Shown in pieces: positions 47,743-57,726 of a stretch of 64,000 nucleotides of DNA. The notes under the pieces were generated by a model. The model worked only from the letters and a program-made list of their open reading frames with translations. It had not been told where the DNA came from and did no database searches. This DNA is from Trachythela sp. YZ-2020 (taxonomy: Eukaryota; Cnidaria; Anthozoa; Malacalcyonacea; Clavulariidae), in assembly GCA_016169945.1 (NCBI GenBank), contig JADLSH010000387.1, forward strand, positions 1,240,001 through 1,304,000, written 5' to 3'. The stretch's first letter is position 1; every line of letters starts with the position of its first letter. The translations under genes and the position numbers were made by a program.

Positions 47743-50313
47743 TTATTTATTAATCAGGCTGGCATTGGCATTAGAGATGTTGCTATTAAATATGGACAAA
47801 GATTCGCTATTTCTAGCTTGTTCAGACAAAGAATTCCATATTTTTGGTCCTCTAAAACTAACACTTTTTTTAAGATATTCAGTTTTCGGACGCGGAAGGA
47901 AGAGAGTAGAATCTGATCCTCGTAAATTATGATGGTGGACTGTATTTGACATATTAAAAATATCATTTAGTTTAATCGGTGCCATATTGTGCAAAACCTT
48001 ATACATGAGCCTGGCTGTAATCTGAGCCCTCTGTTCCTCCAGGGTTTTCCATCCAAGAAGACCAAGGGCCAGACTTGATTGACCATTCTCATTTTTACAA
48101 TTCATTATAATTCTGGCACTTCTATTATGAAGCTTCTGTAGTCGATTTGAAAGAGTAGTATTAATTGAGTCCCAGACTTCACAACAATAATCAAAATGAG
48201 GTTGGACAAGCGCATAGTAGACAGATTTAAAGGTGTCTTGATCCGTGTATTCTTTAATTCTTTTTAAGGCGCTAATACCGGCAGAAATTTTACTTGATAT
48301 ATGATCAATATGATTGTTCCATGCTAAATGTTCGTCCAGTTTAACTCCAAGAGCTTTTGTTACTCGAACTCTTTTTATCGGCTCATCTCCAACGAAAACA
48401 TTGGGTTCTGAACTCAAGTTTTTAATATTATAGGGAGAGCCGATCAAAAGGTATTCAGTTTTGACAACATTCAGACAGAGTATATTTGCTGAAAGCCACC
48501 CCTTGACATTAAGGAGATCAAGATTCAGGGTCCGCTCCACTTCCTCAATAGATTTACCACTTGCTGTTATATTCGTGTCATCAGCAAATAATCGAGTAGT
48601 TGTAAACTGGAGACAATTAGGCAAATCATTAATATATACTAAGAATAGAAGCGGGCCAAGAATCGATCCCTGCGGTACTCCACAATTTACTGTTCTTGGG
48701 TTTGAAAGTTTACTATTTACATAACATACTTGTAGACGGTCAGTAAAGTAGGATTTAAATAGATTAAAGGCCGTATCAGTAATCCCATACAATTGGAGTT
48801 TGGCTAGTAACAATGCATGGTCGACCGTGTCGAAAGCTTTCTTTAAATCCAGAAAGACGACAAGGTTATAAAGACCACGATCCATATTTATATACCACTC
48901 ATTCGTGCAATCTAATAATGTAGACATTGTAGAATGAAAACGCCTAAAACCAAATTGGTGTTTAGACAATAAATTGTTTGTTGTTAAATATTCATAAAAT
49001 TGTTCGTATAATATTCTTTCAAAGACTTTACTGATGATTGGTAATATAGAAATTGGACGATAATTGTCCAGTAAATTTTTAGGACCTTTTTTATGTAAAG
49101 GAGTGACTCTCGCAATCTTCCAGTCTAACGGAAATTCCCCAGTTTCAATAGAACAATTAAATATCTTGGTTATTGAGTTTGTAATAACTGGGGCTGCTAA
49201 TTTAAGAACCTTTGCCGGTATTTTGTCAACCCCAGTTGCTTTAGAGACTACCAATTCATTAAATAATTTAAAAATTTTCGAATGACTAACAGTTTGAAAA
49301 GTGAACGAAGTATTGTCAACTTTGTTAATGTAATTTTCAAAATTAGAATTACATCCACCAATTGAGCTTGCTATAGTCAGGCCCGCATTCACGAAATAGT
49401 CATTGAAACATTCAGAAATTTTAGTTGGTGATGAAATGGTATCTTGATCTACTTTGATTTCATTAATTGTATTATCCTTCCTTCCACGTCCGAGAATATC
49501 ATTTACAATTTTCCAGGCTTGCTTAGGATTATTTTTCTGATTTCCTATCCTATTTCTATAATATTCTACCTTAGCTTTTCGCATGGCAATACTTACACTG
49601 TTCCTATAGGATTTATACTGCTCCCAATCAACATTAGAGTTTGTTGATATTGCTTGTTTTTTGAAATGGTCTCTATTTATCATCTTACTTCTGATTTCTC
49701 TCGTCAACCATGGAACATTACCCTTGTTTCTCACTCTTCTGGACATTATTGGTGCATGCTTATCAAGTATGTTCAAAAACAATTTCTTCCACAAATTCCA
49801 TTTATCGGCAACATTAGATAAGGTATCAATTGTGTACCATGGCTGGCGAAAGTCTTCTAAAGAATCGCTTGACTGAGTGCTTTCTACATCCAAACCCAGG
49901 GGATTAGTGAAGTCAATCGTATGCAAATTCTCGTCAACTTCAGGCGGACTTGAATTCGCCCTTGTTTTCTTCCTATTTTGAACAATTGATATTAGTTTGT
50001 CCTTTATTTCTTTTGATTTTTCCCCTCTCAATGTTAGTGTATTAGTTTCCGAGTACCAACGTATGCCCAATTCACTGGTTTCACACAATTTGGCTCCACC
50101 GCCTGGGGAGGTCCACTTCGTCGCTGTCGATATCTCATTATCGTTTATGAAATCTTGTAGGGCTTCAAAGGATCCTTCCCATTTCAAATTACCCTTTCCT
50201 GTTACAACCAGATAATCAGCAATACTATAATCCACAATTGAACTTAAGAGATCTTGAGTCGTATTTAATATACTTTGAACGGAGCTATTTTCTACGTGAC
50301 CGACTGCCGGCAT
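47743..50313 (-). CDS. LINE reverse transcriptase ORF with N-terminal W-SPGG domain, 856 aa
   Basis: The open frame runs from MPAVGHVENSS to NASLINK. Residues 355-640 are a Jockey/CR1/L2-type reverse transcriptase: VSKATGVDKIPAKVL at about 356, LHKKG near 406, NYRPISILPIISKVFERI near 417, FLDLKKAFDTVDH at 487, GVPQGS at 545, FADDT at 576-580. The C-terminal LINE region follows (FDYCCEVWD, then FRGPKIWNSL). The AP-endonuclease expected before the RT linker is absent. In its place residues 1-115 carry a compact unknown domain with LVVTGKGNLKWEGSFEALQD, KWTSPGG at 66-72 and IRWYSETNTLTLRGEK. The element is probably 5'-truncated and fused to flanking host sequence. No frameshifts, so it is young or recently duplicated. 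RT activity is likely in principle; transposition without the endonuclease is doubtful. Confidence 0.88.
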   Translation of the reverse strand: MPAVGHVENSSVQSILNTTQDLLSSIVDYSIADYLVVTGKGNLKWEGSFEALQDFINDNEISTATKWTSPGGGAKLCETSELGIRWYSETNTLTLRGEKSKEIKDKLISIVQNRKKTRANSSPPEVDENLHTIDFTNPLGLDVESTQSSDSLEDFRQPWYTIDTLSNVADKWNLWKKLFLNILDKHAPIMSRRVRNKGNVPWLTREIRSKMINRDHFKKQAISTNSNVDWEQYKSYRNSVSIAMRKAKVEYYRNRIGNQKNNPKQAWKIVNDILGRGRKDNTINEIKVDQDTISSPTKISECFNDYFVNAGLTIASSIGGCNSNFENYINKVDNTSFTFQTVSHSKIFKLFNELVVSKATGVDKIPAKVLKLAAPVITNSITKIFNCSIETGEFPLDWKIARVTPLHKKGPKNLLDNYRPISILPIISKVFERILYEQFYEYLTTNNLLSKHQFGFRRFHSTMSTLLDCTNEWYINMDRGLYNLVVFLDLKKAFDTVDHALLLAKLQLYGITDTAFNLFKSYFTDRLQVCYVNSKLSNPRTVNCGVPQGSILGPLLFLVYINDLPNCLQFTTTRLFADDTNITASGKSIEEVERTLNLDLLNVKGWLSANILCLNVVKTEYLLIGSPYNIKNLSSEPNVFVGDEPIKRVRVTKALGVKLDEHLAWNNHIDHISSKISAGISALKRIKEYTDQDTFKSVYYALVQPHFDYCCEVWDSINTTLSNRLQKLHNRSARIIMNCKNENGQSSLALGLLGWKTLEEQRAQITARLMYKVLHNMAPIKLNDIFNMSNTVHHHNLRGSDSTLFLPRPKTEYLKKSVSFRGPKIWNSLSEQARNSESLSIFNSNISNANASLINK

Positions 50314-50410
50314 GACGAGTCATGTGGAGTGGGTCATTCCTTGTGTCGGTCCTGTCTAAGACGTTGTCTTGATCATCGGTTTGAATGCCTCTGCTGAGTG
50401 TCTAACAAAC
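50290..50410 (+). other. Possible second RING-like remnant antisense to the RT start
   Basis: One plus frame reads CRHDESCGVGHSLCRSCLRR then CLDHRFECLC before a stop. The CGVGHSLCRSC spacing resembles a RING core. It overlaps the start of the antisense RT frame. Evidence is weak. Confidence 0.3.
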
Positions 50411-51469
50411 CTACAATTTAAAGCTATCTGGAACACTTAATGATGGGGAACATAGGAACATGTCAAGCTAGTGATATTGTTATAAAGATGATTATGAAGT
50501 GAGAAGAATTTCTTATGAAGAAGAACTTGTTGAGTTTTCAAGGTAAGAGAACCTTTATTATGTTACGGTAATTTTAGTAACTTTTGATATTTCAAGTTGA
50601 GTGAATTTAACAGAATAATATTATGATATTATCCTATTATAGCTCTGAAATAGCGTTGCACTAATATAATAATAATAATAATAAGTTGAGTGTTTGATAT
50701 TGACTGAAGTGTCATTAGTGAATACTGTTCTTTGATGTTCTCATTTAGGTATAAAAAATTTCCACTGCTCTATCACAGGTGGTAAGGGAAGCCTTAGTTA
50801 ATTCCTCCAAACGAAGTTTGTTACAATATTCTGTATCAGAATTCCCCCATCTCCAAAACATACCAAAATACAATTATAAGTATAGCTATAGGGTATATAG
50901 GGTAGCACTGTTTGTCATTCAGGTGATTCATGATCAGTTTTATATCATGCTGAACTATATATAGTATAGAAATGTATATTCATTGGATGTAATGGTCTGA
51001 GATCAGTGAGGTCTAAGATTTGGCTAAACTATCTGTAGTTTCTTTTTATCAAAGTCAAAGGAATTTTTCTCTCATTAGACTGTAGTCTCTCGGACCCTTT
51101 TTACTCGCTGAGGGTACATATTGTGAATCTGATTTCTAGTATAGCATGTTATACTCACGTGTAGCGCGGAGGAATGCGTTGAGGTAATGCGTTATATTAC
51201 CTCAAAGAAAGGTCTTACGTAACAATTGCAAAAACATTAAGTAAAGACGTAACCAATATAAGTGTGGTTTAGTGAATTATTTAAAAAACTTATTTCCTAT
51301 AATTAGCGGTCTTAACAATATATCTACGACTATGTATGCAGAGATTCGAATTTTCTTAACCCACCGTGTCCAGGGCCCTAGCTACTGAAAATCGCCTTGG
51401 CGAGTTAGGCTCTTCTTGAAGGCCATATTTACAGCGATATTTCAAACAAGATTCTCTCTTTTGCTTTTT
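50411..51469. other. Intergenic, no gene seen
   Basis: AT-rich with an ATAATAATAATAATAA microsatellite near 50665. No exon recognised. Confidence 0.45.
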
Positions 51470-51670
51470 CAAATTGAGGGTTGCTTCGCGTGTGCCTAAA
51501 AGATATAAACAAAATCTCGACGTTTCGAGCTAAAGCCCTTCGTCAGGAGAAATTAGTAGGACTAATTTCCTACTAATTTCCTACTAATTTCTCCTGACGA
51601 AGGGCTTTAGCTCGAAACGTCGAGATTTTGTTTATATCTTTTAGGCACACGCGAAGCAACCCTCAATTTG
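51470..51670. repeat. Perfect 91-bp-arm palindrome
   Basis: Arms 51470-51560 and 51580-51670 are perfectly complementary by eye, starting CAAATTGAGGGTTGCTTCGC. A 19-base spacer (51561-51579) is built from TACTAATTTCC repeats of the arm. The arms contain CTCGACGTTTCGAGC and the CCTTCGTCAGGAG phrase that recurs near 6070. Confidence 0.97.
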
Positions 51671-51948
51671 TTCTATATGTCCGTGGCCGACGCTGAATTA
51701 AAGTCTACGATATACTGCTTTTTCAGTTTGTTTGCTGATTGAGAAACGTACGAAAAATTCGATTTTGAGTCCGTGTTACGTAATTGTGAGTTTGAGTGCA
51801 TGTTACGTAACATATCGCAATAGGAGAATATAATTACATTAAATATTTAAATACCTTGAATATTAATCACACACAAAGTAATGTAAAAATAGCATACATG
51901 TTTAAGCCAGTTTTCAACTAGAAATTTTTTCGCGCGAGCAGATATATT

Positions 51949-52125
51949 ATTTTCCATGCAGCGCTCTAACCAACCGCTGAGCTACAGAATCCAGCTGCTG
52001 AGCATCAACCGCAAGAGTTCGGTATATATCATTTCTCGGCATCTCTTTCGATTGGTTTAATAGTAGAAGGTGTTAGTGGATGGAATACTCGAACGGAAAT
52101 TTTAATACATTTTTTAGACCTAGCC
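51949..52125 (-). repeat. Truncated tRNA-derived SINE
   Basis: The minus strand has the A-box-like GTAGCTCAGCGGTTGGTTAG and the tail phrases AGAAGGTGTTAGTGGATGGA and TTTTTAGACCTAGCC seen in the dimer at 24030. Confidence 0.7.
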
Positions 52126-52728
52126 AGAAAATCTTGCCCGCCTACGGCCCTAGGGTCCGGGTGTCTTAAAAATATTTCGCATGATGAGTCGCATATTAGA
52201 AGAGTGCTCGATCAGTCCAGTTTAAATTTACCAAACAATGCAGATTGTCTCCGAATAGTCCTGTCTTTTCCTGTAGTAACACTGGACGAATAACGGGAGA
52301 TAATCTTCTATACGGACCTACGGGCTGCCCCTTTTTAGTTAAGTGTTACCCGCAGGAGGAAACCGGAGTACCTGGAAAAAATTTGTGGTGTTTGGTAGAA
52401 TACAATTTCGAGCATTCTGCTATGGCTAAGAAACTTAAGTATACTGTGAATCTATAGCATATATGTTATCTAAAGTATATCTGGATCAGTATCTGTAACT
52501 AATATATTTTTCTTTATTTTATTTCTCAGATGTGAAAGCAACAAAGACGAGATTCCAATATTTGTATGTATCCTGGCCGTGCCTGGGATTACTTTGCCTT
52601 TGCATATACTTGAACCCCGCCACAAGCTCATGATTCGACGGTGTTGCATGGAAAGCGGTTCACGTCAGTTTGGCATGTGCGTCTCGGACACGGAGCATGG
52701 CTTTGCTACCGTCGGTACAATGTTATGA
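52126..52728. other. Unassigned sequence, possible diverged exon
   Basis: A 70-aa plus frame (52245-52457) has GPTGCPFLVKCYPQEETGVP, with more complexity than most chance frames here. I find no family and no clear splice-bounded neighbours, so I do not call a gene. Confidence 0.25.
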
Positions 52729-53128
52729 GAGAGTTTAAGTTCGACTGCCGATACCAATACCGATACCAACAACAGGTCTGCGCATGCGCTATGCTCGCAA
52801 AAAGCACGAGGACAAGCGTATTGGAAGTCGCCACTACCGAAGTCGTCCTTCTTTTGGAAGTCGTTTGGAATTTGTCTTTAAGGTAAGATAAACTCATATA
52901 TATCCTGTATTTCAATGTTTTTTCGATAAACACATAAAACATTTGTTTATTAGCATCGCCTGACGCATGTTTTAGTCGGAAATGAAATATCAACTGCATG
53001 CGCCATGTTTATTTTCATAATTTATCCGTCTTGATAACTTAACGCTTTAAAATTCCCGCTACCAATATGACAACGGAAGTGAACACATCGGTATCGGTAT
53101 TAGTATCGGAAGTCGAACTTAAACTCTC
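52729..53128. repeat. TIR element, 400 bp
   Basis: The ends GAGAGTTTAAGTTCGACT and AGTCGAACTTAAACTCTC are inverted; GATACCAATACCGATACC inside is mirrored by GGTATCGGTATTAGTATC. Frames of 81 and 97 aa here are within the element. Confidence 0.8.
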
Positions 53129-53714
53129 TATGATAAACGATGTGAACTTCTTGCCAGATGGGAGGTCTATTGTCCACACTGTTGGCAGTAGAAGATTCAA
53201 GGTTTTGGAGCGAGGATTAAGAGATGGATACTGAACTGAACTATGCAGTCTATAGCATGATGACACAATGGATTGAGAAGCTACTAGGTGAGCACCAAAC
53301 GTGCATTGTGAAAGCGGTGGGGGCAGTGCCTGATGCACATCAGAGAACTGATAACAATGGCCCAAATTGGCTGTGGTGACTGTTGACTGCAATACCTTTG
53401 AACGTCGAGGCGAAACTTATTATTCTTTCAATGACTTCAGTTACAGAACGTTTGAACAGTGCGAAAAGGTTCTTAGCCATATTGTTGAGCAGGCTGTAAT
53501 AACTGAACGAGTCAAGCTACGCGTAGCATTGAACTCTGTAAGGTTAAACTTCGGTTACAGAACTTTTGAACAAGAACGTTTCTATTTTCTAAGCTACGTA
53601 TTTATGATTCATCTTAGTGTAGGTTTATTACGCATGTTCGCGCATGGGAGTTCAAGACTCCAAGAATACTCCAAGAATATAGTAATATTTATTATAATAA
53701 ATCGTGTATGCCCG

Positions 53715-53992
53715 TTTCAGACGCCGCTCCACTCATGCGCCGAACTTAATTGTATTAGGTGCGACTCTGGAGCGACACAAGAGCGGCAGTGATTCAAACC
53801 ATAGTTCATAGAGACACTATGAACTATGTTCAAACGGCGTACAAAATATCATGTTGTTGACGAGAGAGCGTGTTCGCGCGAGAATTCTAAAATTAAAACA
53901 ATACGTAGACATTACAAAGTGGCTAAACTAATCCTAATAAATTACAGCAAATTTTGATTTAGGTTCGGCACATGAGTGGAGCGGCGTATGAA
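53715..53992. repeat. TIR element, 278 bp
   Basis: The left end GACGCCGCTCCACTCATGCG and right end CATGAGTGGAGCGGCGTATG are inverted over about 30 bases. A short hairpin (CATAGTTCATAG...CTATGAACTATG) sits inside near 53800. Confidence 0.78.
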
Positions 53993-54270
53993 TCAATGTC
54001 GCTCCAACGTCGCATAATGCGACAGCGTAGCTAGCGGTCCTGCTCGTCCTGCCCAGCTTTCCGAAAATAACGTTCAAACTTACCTTGTGGTTCTGACACG
54101 CTGCACAAGTTTAATCTATGGTTTAATAGTCGCTGCTTTTAAAACTTTTTCGCTGTCACGCCCTTTCGATGGGATTTTGATGATTTTCAAATTTCAACTC
54201 AATTAAATGAGTACAAATATAGCTCTAAAGAAGTACGGAACGAAAGCAATAGCTCTGATCGTCTAAGGGA

Positions 54271-54949
54271 CCGGTCATTATTTATGGATAGGGGGGGCTG
54301 GACAAAAATATAGGGGAGGGGCATAGGTATAAATAGCTAAATGGGGCTATTGATTTTTAAGAGTAATTGAAAGGGGGGGTCAAAATTTGGGATGCGATTA
54401 AATTAAAAAATTGAAGTAATTTGATTACACTAAAGCTGGTTTCCATATTAGCATTTATTGTGGTAAATATTGCAACTAAGTTATGGTCAGTGAATTAAAA
54501 TGGCCTGTATAGTGGATTTAATCCACTAATTCGACATGGTTATAACAACTGTCAAGAACAAATGGAAATCTGAACAATTTAAGGGTGGGTTACAGTCCTT
54601 TTGGGGCGGGGCCAACTTTGTTTATATTCTGTGTTTACATCGTTATCGTCCCAGTCCCAATGATGGCTGGCAATTAGCGTTTGGCGTCCTTGACCCAATG
54701 ATGGCTGGCATTTGGCGTTTGGCGTCCTTGATTTTTTATACATATCAATGCAATGTCATTTTGCTGGTATATTTGAGTTGGTTCACTTCGATATCTTATC
54801 GATTAATCCCATGTATATATAGTGTCTGGGAATCTCCATCGGCGAGTATTTATAAATAAGAGAAATTATCTATGAAAAAGAGGGGGGGATCAACAAGAAA
54901 TTTTCTAATATGAAGGGGGGGGGCAAAGCCCCCTCTCCGGCGTCCCTGG
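54271..54949. repeat. GGGACCGG end of the 3-bp-TSD MITE family, partner end not found
   Basis: CTAA is followed by GGGACCGGTCATTATTTATG and a G-rich run, as in the left ends at 18357 and 59612. I could not locate the matching right terminus. A tandem phrase ATGATGGCTGGCA-TT-GGCGTTTGGCGTCCTTG occurs twice near 54660-54730. Confidence 0.55.
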
Positions 54950-54957
54950 GTTTGGTT

Positions 54958-55165
54958 CAGTGGCGTAACTTTGTGCTGGATGGCCCCCCGGCTTAATATG
55001 AAGAGGGCCCCCTTATCCTGCTCACTCACACGGGGCTACGCCAAGAACATGTAAAATTTCCTGAAATACTTCAACTTCGCCACTTTGTCATCCTTGCTCA
55101 GGGGCCCCAAATTGACCTGAGCCCCTGGCAGGAGCCAGGCGGCGCCTAAAGGAGTTACGCCACTG
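54958..55165. mobile_element. hAT-like MITE, 208 bp, perfect 8-bp TSD
   Basis: The ends CAGTGGCGTAACT and AGTTACGCCACTG are perfect inverted repeats. GTTTGGTT flanks both sides exactly (54950-54957 and 55166-55173). CAGTGGCG termini and an 8-bp TSD are hAT hallmarks. Confidence 0.93.
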
Positions 55166-55245
55166 GTTTGGTTTGTTCAGCATTGTTCGTGTGGAGTTCG
55201 GACTTCGGACGATTAACGATTGTCTTGCTTTGCATGTTCGTGTAT

Positions 55246-55323
55246 AGCCTGCGAAGCAGTCGCTTTATTTATCGCCCATTTATATAATAACCACTCAAAA
55301 ATAAAGCGACTGCTTCGCAGGCT
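55246..55323. repeat. 78-bp hairpin element with 25-bp perfect arms
   Basis: AGCCTGCGAAGCAGTCGCTT then TATTT is mirrored exactly at 55299-55323, with a 28-base loop. If the outermost bases are read as TA, a TA target duplication is possible. It lies at the left edge of the 20-bp minisatellite. Confidence 0.88.
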
Positions 55324-55605
55324 AGTTCGTGTATTTCTACTTGTGTTCGTGTACTTCTACTTGTGTTCGTGTACTTCTACTTGTGTTCTTGTACTTCTAC
55401 TTGTGTTCTTGTACTTCTACTTGTGTTCTTGTACTTCTACTTGTGTTCTTGTACTTCTACTTGTGTTCTTGTACTTCTACTTGTGTTCGTGTATTTCTGT
55501 TTGTGTTCGTGTACTTCTACTTGTGTTTGTGTATTTCTATTTGTGTTCTTGTACTTCTACTTGTGTATTTCTATTTGTGTTCGTGTACTTCTACTTGTGT
55601 TCTTG
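55324..55605. repeat. 20-bp minisatellite, left block
   Basis: The unit TTGTGTTCTTGTACTTCTAC, with G/T and A/C variants, is repeated about 14 times. Because 20 is not a multiple of three, it creates three overlapping long frames (106-150 aa, YFYLCSC-type repeats) that are not genes. Confidence 0.95.
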
Positions 55606-55918
55606 CCAGGGTGCATTCCATGCACTCCGGCGTCCGGCGTGGGTTTTAAAATATGTTGGCGTATTGGCGTGAGATCATTAAAAAAGAAGTGATATGTGTA
55701 ACCAAGTTTGTGCCTGAATTCATTGTCATATTATGTATATTCACAGTATAACTTCAAGAGTATGATGTTAACAATATATAAGACATGCCAGGTTAGCCAT
55801 TATAACATGGATTTTGGTCCCCCAAAATTGAAAATCTCCAATGTATTGGAGTATTGGCGTGAACTATCGTAAATGTCGGCGTATCTCCGGCGTAGAGTTT
55901 ACATGGAATGCACCCTGG
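55606..55918. mobile_element. MITE splitting the 20-bp minisatellite, 8-bp TSD
   Basis: The ends CCAGGGTGCATTCCATG and CATGGAATGCACCCTGG are inverted. TGTTCTTG flanks both sides (55598-55605, 55919-55926). Deleting the element and one TSD restores an uninterrupted minisatellite unit. Repeated GGCGTATTGGCGTGA phrases occur near both ends inside. Confidence 0.9.
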
Positions 55919-56044
55919 TGTTCTTGTACTTCTACAGTTCTACTTGTGTTCGTGTATTTCTATTTGTGTTCGTGTACTTCTACTTGTGTTCGTGTACTTC
56001 TACTTGTGTTCGTGTACTTCTACTTGTGTTCGTGTACTTCTACT
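55919..56044. repeat. 20-bp minisatellite, right block
   Basis: Continuation of the same TTGTGTTCGTGTACTTCTAC unit, about six copies, mostly the G variant. Confidence 0.95.
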
Positions 56045-56760
56045 TTAGAATTATGTGATTAATATATAACAAAACAAAACAAAACAAGAACCGCAATTTG
56101 TCCCGCAGGTTTCTTTGCGGTCATTTTAACTATAATTAATAGTGATGTTGTAGTTTAGTTATTGTGGGCCTTATTGTGATACGATCATAATAATTGCGGG
56201 ATAGCCTGATTAACTTACACGAAAAGACATAAAGATGCGAAAATGAGCTAAAAATTGAGATCATAAATGCATTAATGACATTTAAAATCATTTACCGTAA
56301 AATCATTTACAGTAATCTCATTTTAACAATAACTTAGATGAACATGATAATTTAGGCAAATTCAACGTATTTACAATATGTACAGTGGTTTGACCTACTA
56401 ATTGCTTAATAAATATTTTTCAAACAAACGTACTCATATCGAATGGACTGGAAACTTATAGAATATTCCCGGCAACGCAATATTACACCTTTCCGGTAAC
56501 CTGCATACGTAGGATTTCACTGTGACAAAAGCATAAGCAGCAAATGCTTACATAAGCGTATTAAGAGCGGAACGCTTTGATGTGCTTATGCTTGCGTTGT
56601 TCCATAGTGTTCTCACTCCGACGTAAGCCTTGTTAACTCTGACATATAACCGTAAGCGCAACAGAACGGATGGTTTTGATATCCTTACGTTAATGTCGGA
56701 ACATTTGATCTCTTATGCTTACGCTGTAGTGAAAACCAGGCTTTATAGAATGATTTCGTG
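56045..56760. repeat. Intergenic with a diverged AAGCCTGGTT-type MITE at 56516-56742
   Basis: No gene. The MITE ends (TTTCACTGTGACAAAAGCAT and GCTGTAGTGAAAACCAGGCT) resemble those at 3421-3657, and the body is rich in GCTTA/CATAAGC motifs. Confidence 0.55.
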
Positions 56761-57726
56761 TTACCGCGTCCCAAAATAGATAATGGTTTCATAAGTCAAA
56801 AATAGAATAGCACTGTTGGGTACTTGGCGAACTAAATGGGTTCCCAAACCCCTGTAAAACGATTGCCAGCCTTCATTTTTCAAAATTTCTCTAAGTAATG
56901 TTATGCACGATTTTCCAATGTTTTCGTGTTCTCTCGTACGTGTTCTAAACACCTCATGAGGGTATGCTATAACAGTTGCGATTGTTTTGGAAGTGGCTGC
57001 AGCCAACATGCAATCAGACAGATACAACCTGGCACCCGAACTTGAAGGCCTTGAAGACTCTCGTTCTCTTATAAGACCTCGTAAATACTCATATATAACA
57101 AAATGCAACACTGTCTCGACTATGCCAAGATACGAAGCTGCTAACCCACTGTAGAACGCTCGTATTCCTTCTCTTTTGTATATCTGGATCGCCAATGGCA
57201 TTTTAAGCCAGTTCTGTTTGTTGATTCCGCGGTCAAGTTGTAACCTTGTTTTTAAAAACCATATAGGATTTGTTACTGTACAGCAAACGAAACCAGCTAT
57301 TGCTGCAGAAGAACTGTGAATGATGGCACGTTCAGAATGACCCCGATCTTGACCCAAGAATCGCTTGCAGCAGGAATACACAGGGAAGTAGATCCCTTTT
57401 GACAACGAAACTGCCATAACATTGGCAGCAAATCCCCGAGAAAATAGCGAGTAGCCTTCATGTTGAATCATTTGTCTCGCATAGGAAAATAGTGTTGCGT
57501 GCCGCACTGAAGCCACTGGACTCGCTATATTCAAGTTTATATTCTGTCCAAGAGCAAACAGCGGTAATCTGCTATACACTGTTCCAACTTTGAAAGACGA
57601 CGACTGTAATCTCGTCTTTAAAACTTCGAGAGGATATGTCACCACTGTGGCTGTGGCGCCTGCTAAACCTCCAGCAATAAGGTCGAGTGACTTCGAACTG
57701 TCTCTTGCTCTGCGTTCTAATGACAT
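56761..57726 (-). CDS. SLC25A33/A36-like mitochondrial (pyrimidine nucleotide) carrier, intronless
   Basis: Mitochondrial inner-membrane carrier, 321 aa, about the family's usual length. Three tandem repeats each carry the P-x-[DE]-x-x-[KR]-type signature: PLEVLK at 32-37, PIWFLK at 154-159, PHEVFR at 256-261. The tryptophan in the second motif, the phrases SKGIYFPVYS, CTVTNPIWFLKTRLQLD and SASYLGI/ETVLHFVIYEYL, and HLVRQVPNSAI near the end match the SLC25A33/SLC25A36 branch, which exchanges pyrimidine nucleotides. The start at 57726 gives a typical short N-terminus, MSLERRARDSSKSLDLIAGG. There are no introns, so it may be a retrocopy or a naturally single-exon gene. All repeats are intact, which suggests function. 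Substrate is inferred from the family. Confidence 0.92.
   Translation of the reverse strand: MSLERRARDSSKSLDLIAGGLAGATATVVTYPLEVLKTRLQSSSFKVGTVYSRLPLFALGQNINLNIASPVASVRHATLFSYARQMIQHEGYSLFSRGFAANVMAVSLSKGIYFPVYSCCKRFLGQDRGHSERAIIHSSSAAIAGFVCCTVTNPIWFLKTRLQLDRGINKQNWLKMPLAIQIYKREGIRAFYSGLAASYLGIVETVLHFVIYEYLRGLIRERESSRPSSSGARLYLSDCMLAAATSKTIATVIAYPHEVFRTRTREHENIGKSCITLLREILKNEGWQSFYRGLGTHLVRQVPNSAILFLTYETIIYFGTR

Larger units (their letters stand above)
42172..49965. repeat. 3.9-kb tandem duplication (unit A 42172-46035, unit B 46061-49965)
   Basis: Offset 3889 at the left edge, about 3930 at the right. Each unit holds, in order, a tRNA-like SINE, a decayed RING-finger frame on plus, and an antisense LINE RT. 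A 25-base filler (46036-46060) joins the units and forms a perfect 10-bp inverted repeat, ATTCGCCCTT then GT then AAGGGCGAAT. Unit A carries a 41-base deletion near 44890. It also has shorter homopolymers than unit B at six sites (near 43297, 43690, 43975, 44368, 44604 and 44800). Confidence 0.93.

Noticed and set aside
55220..56062. Cys/Tyr-rich repeat proteins (YFYLCSC)
   Set aside because: A 20-bp minisatellite read in three frames, with unrelated flanks.
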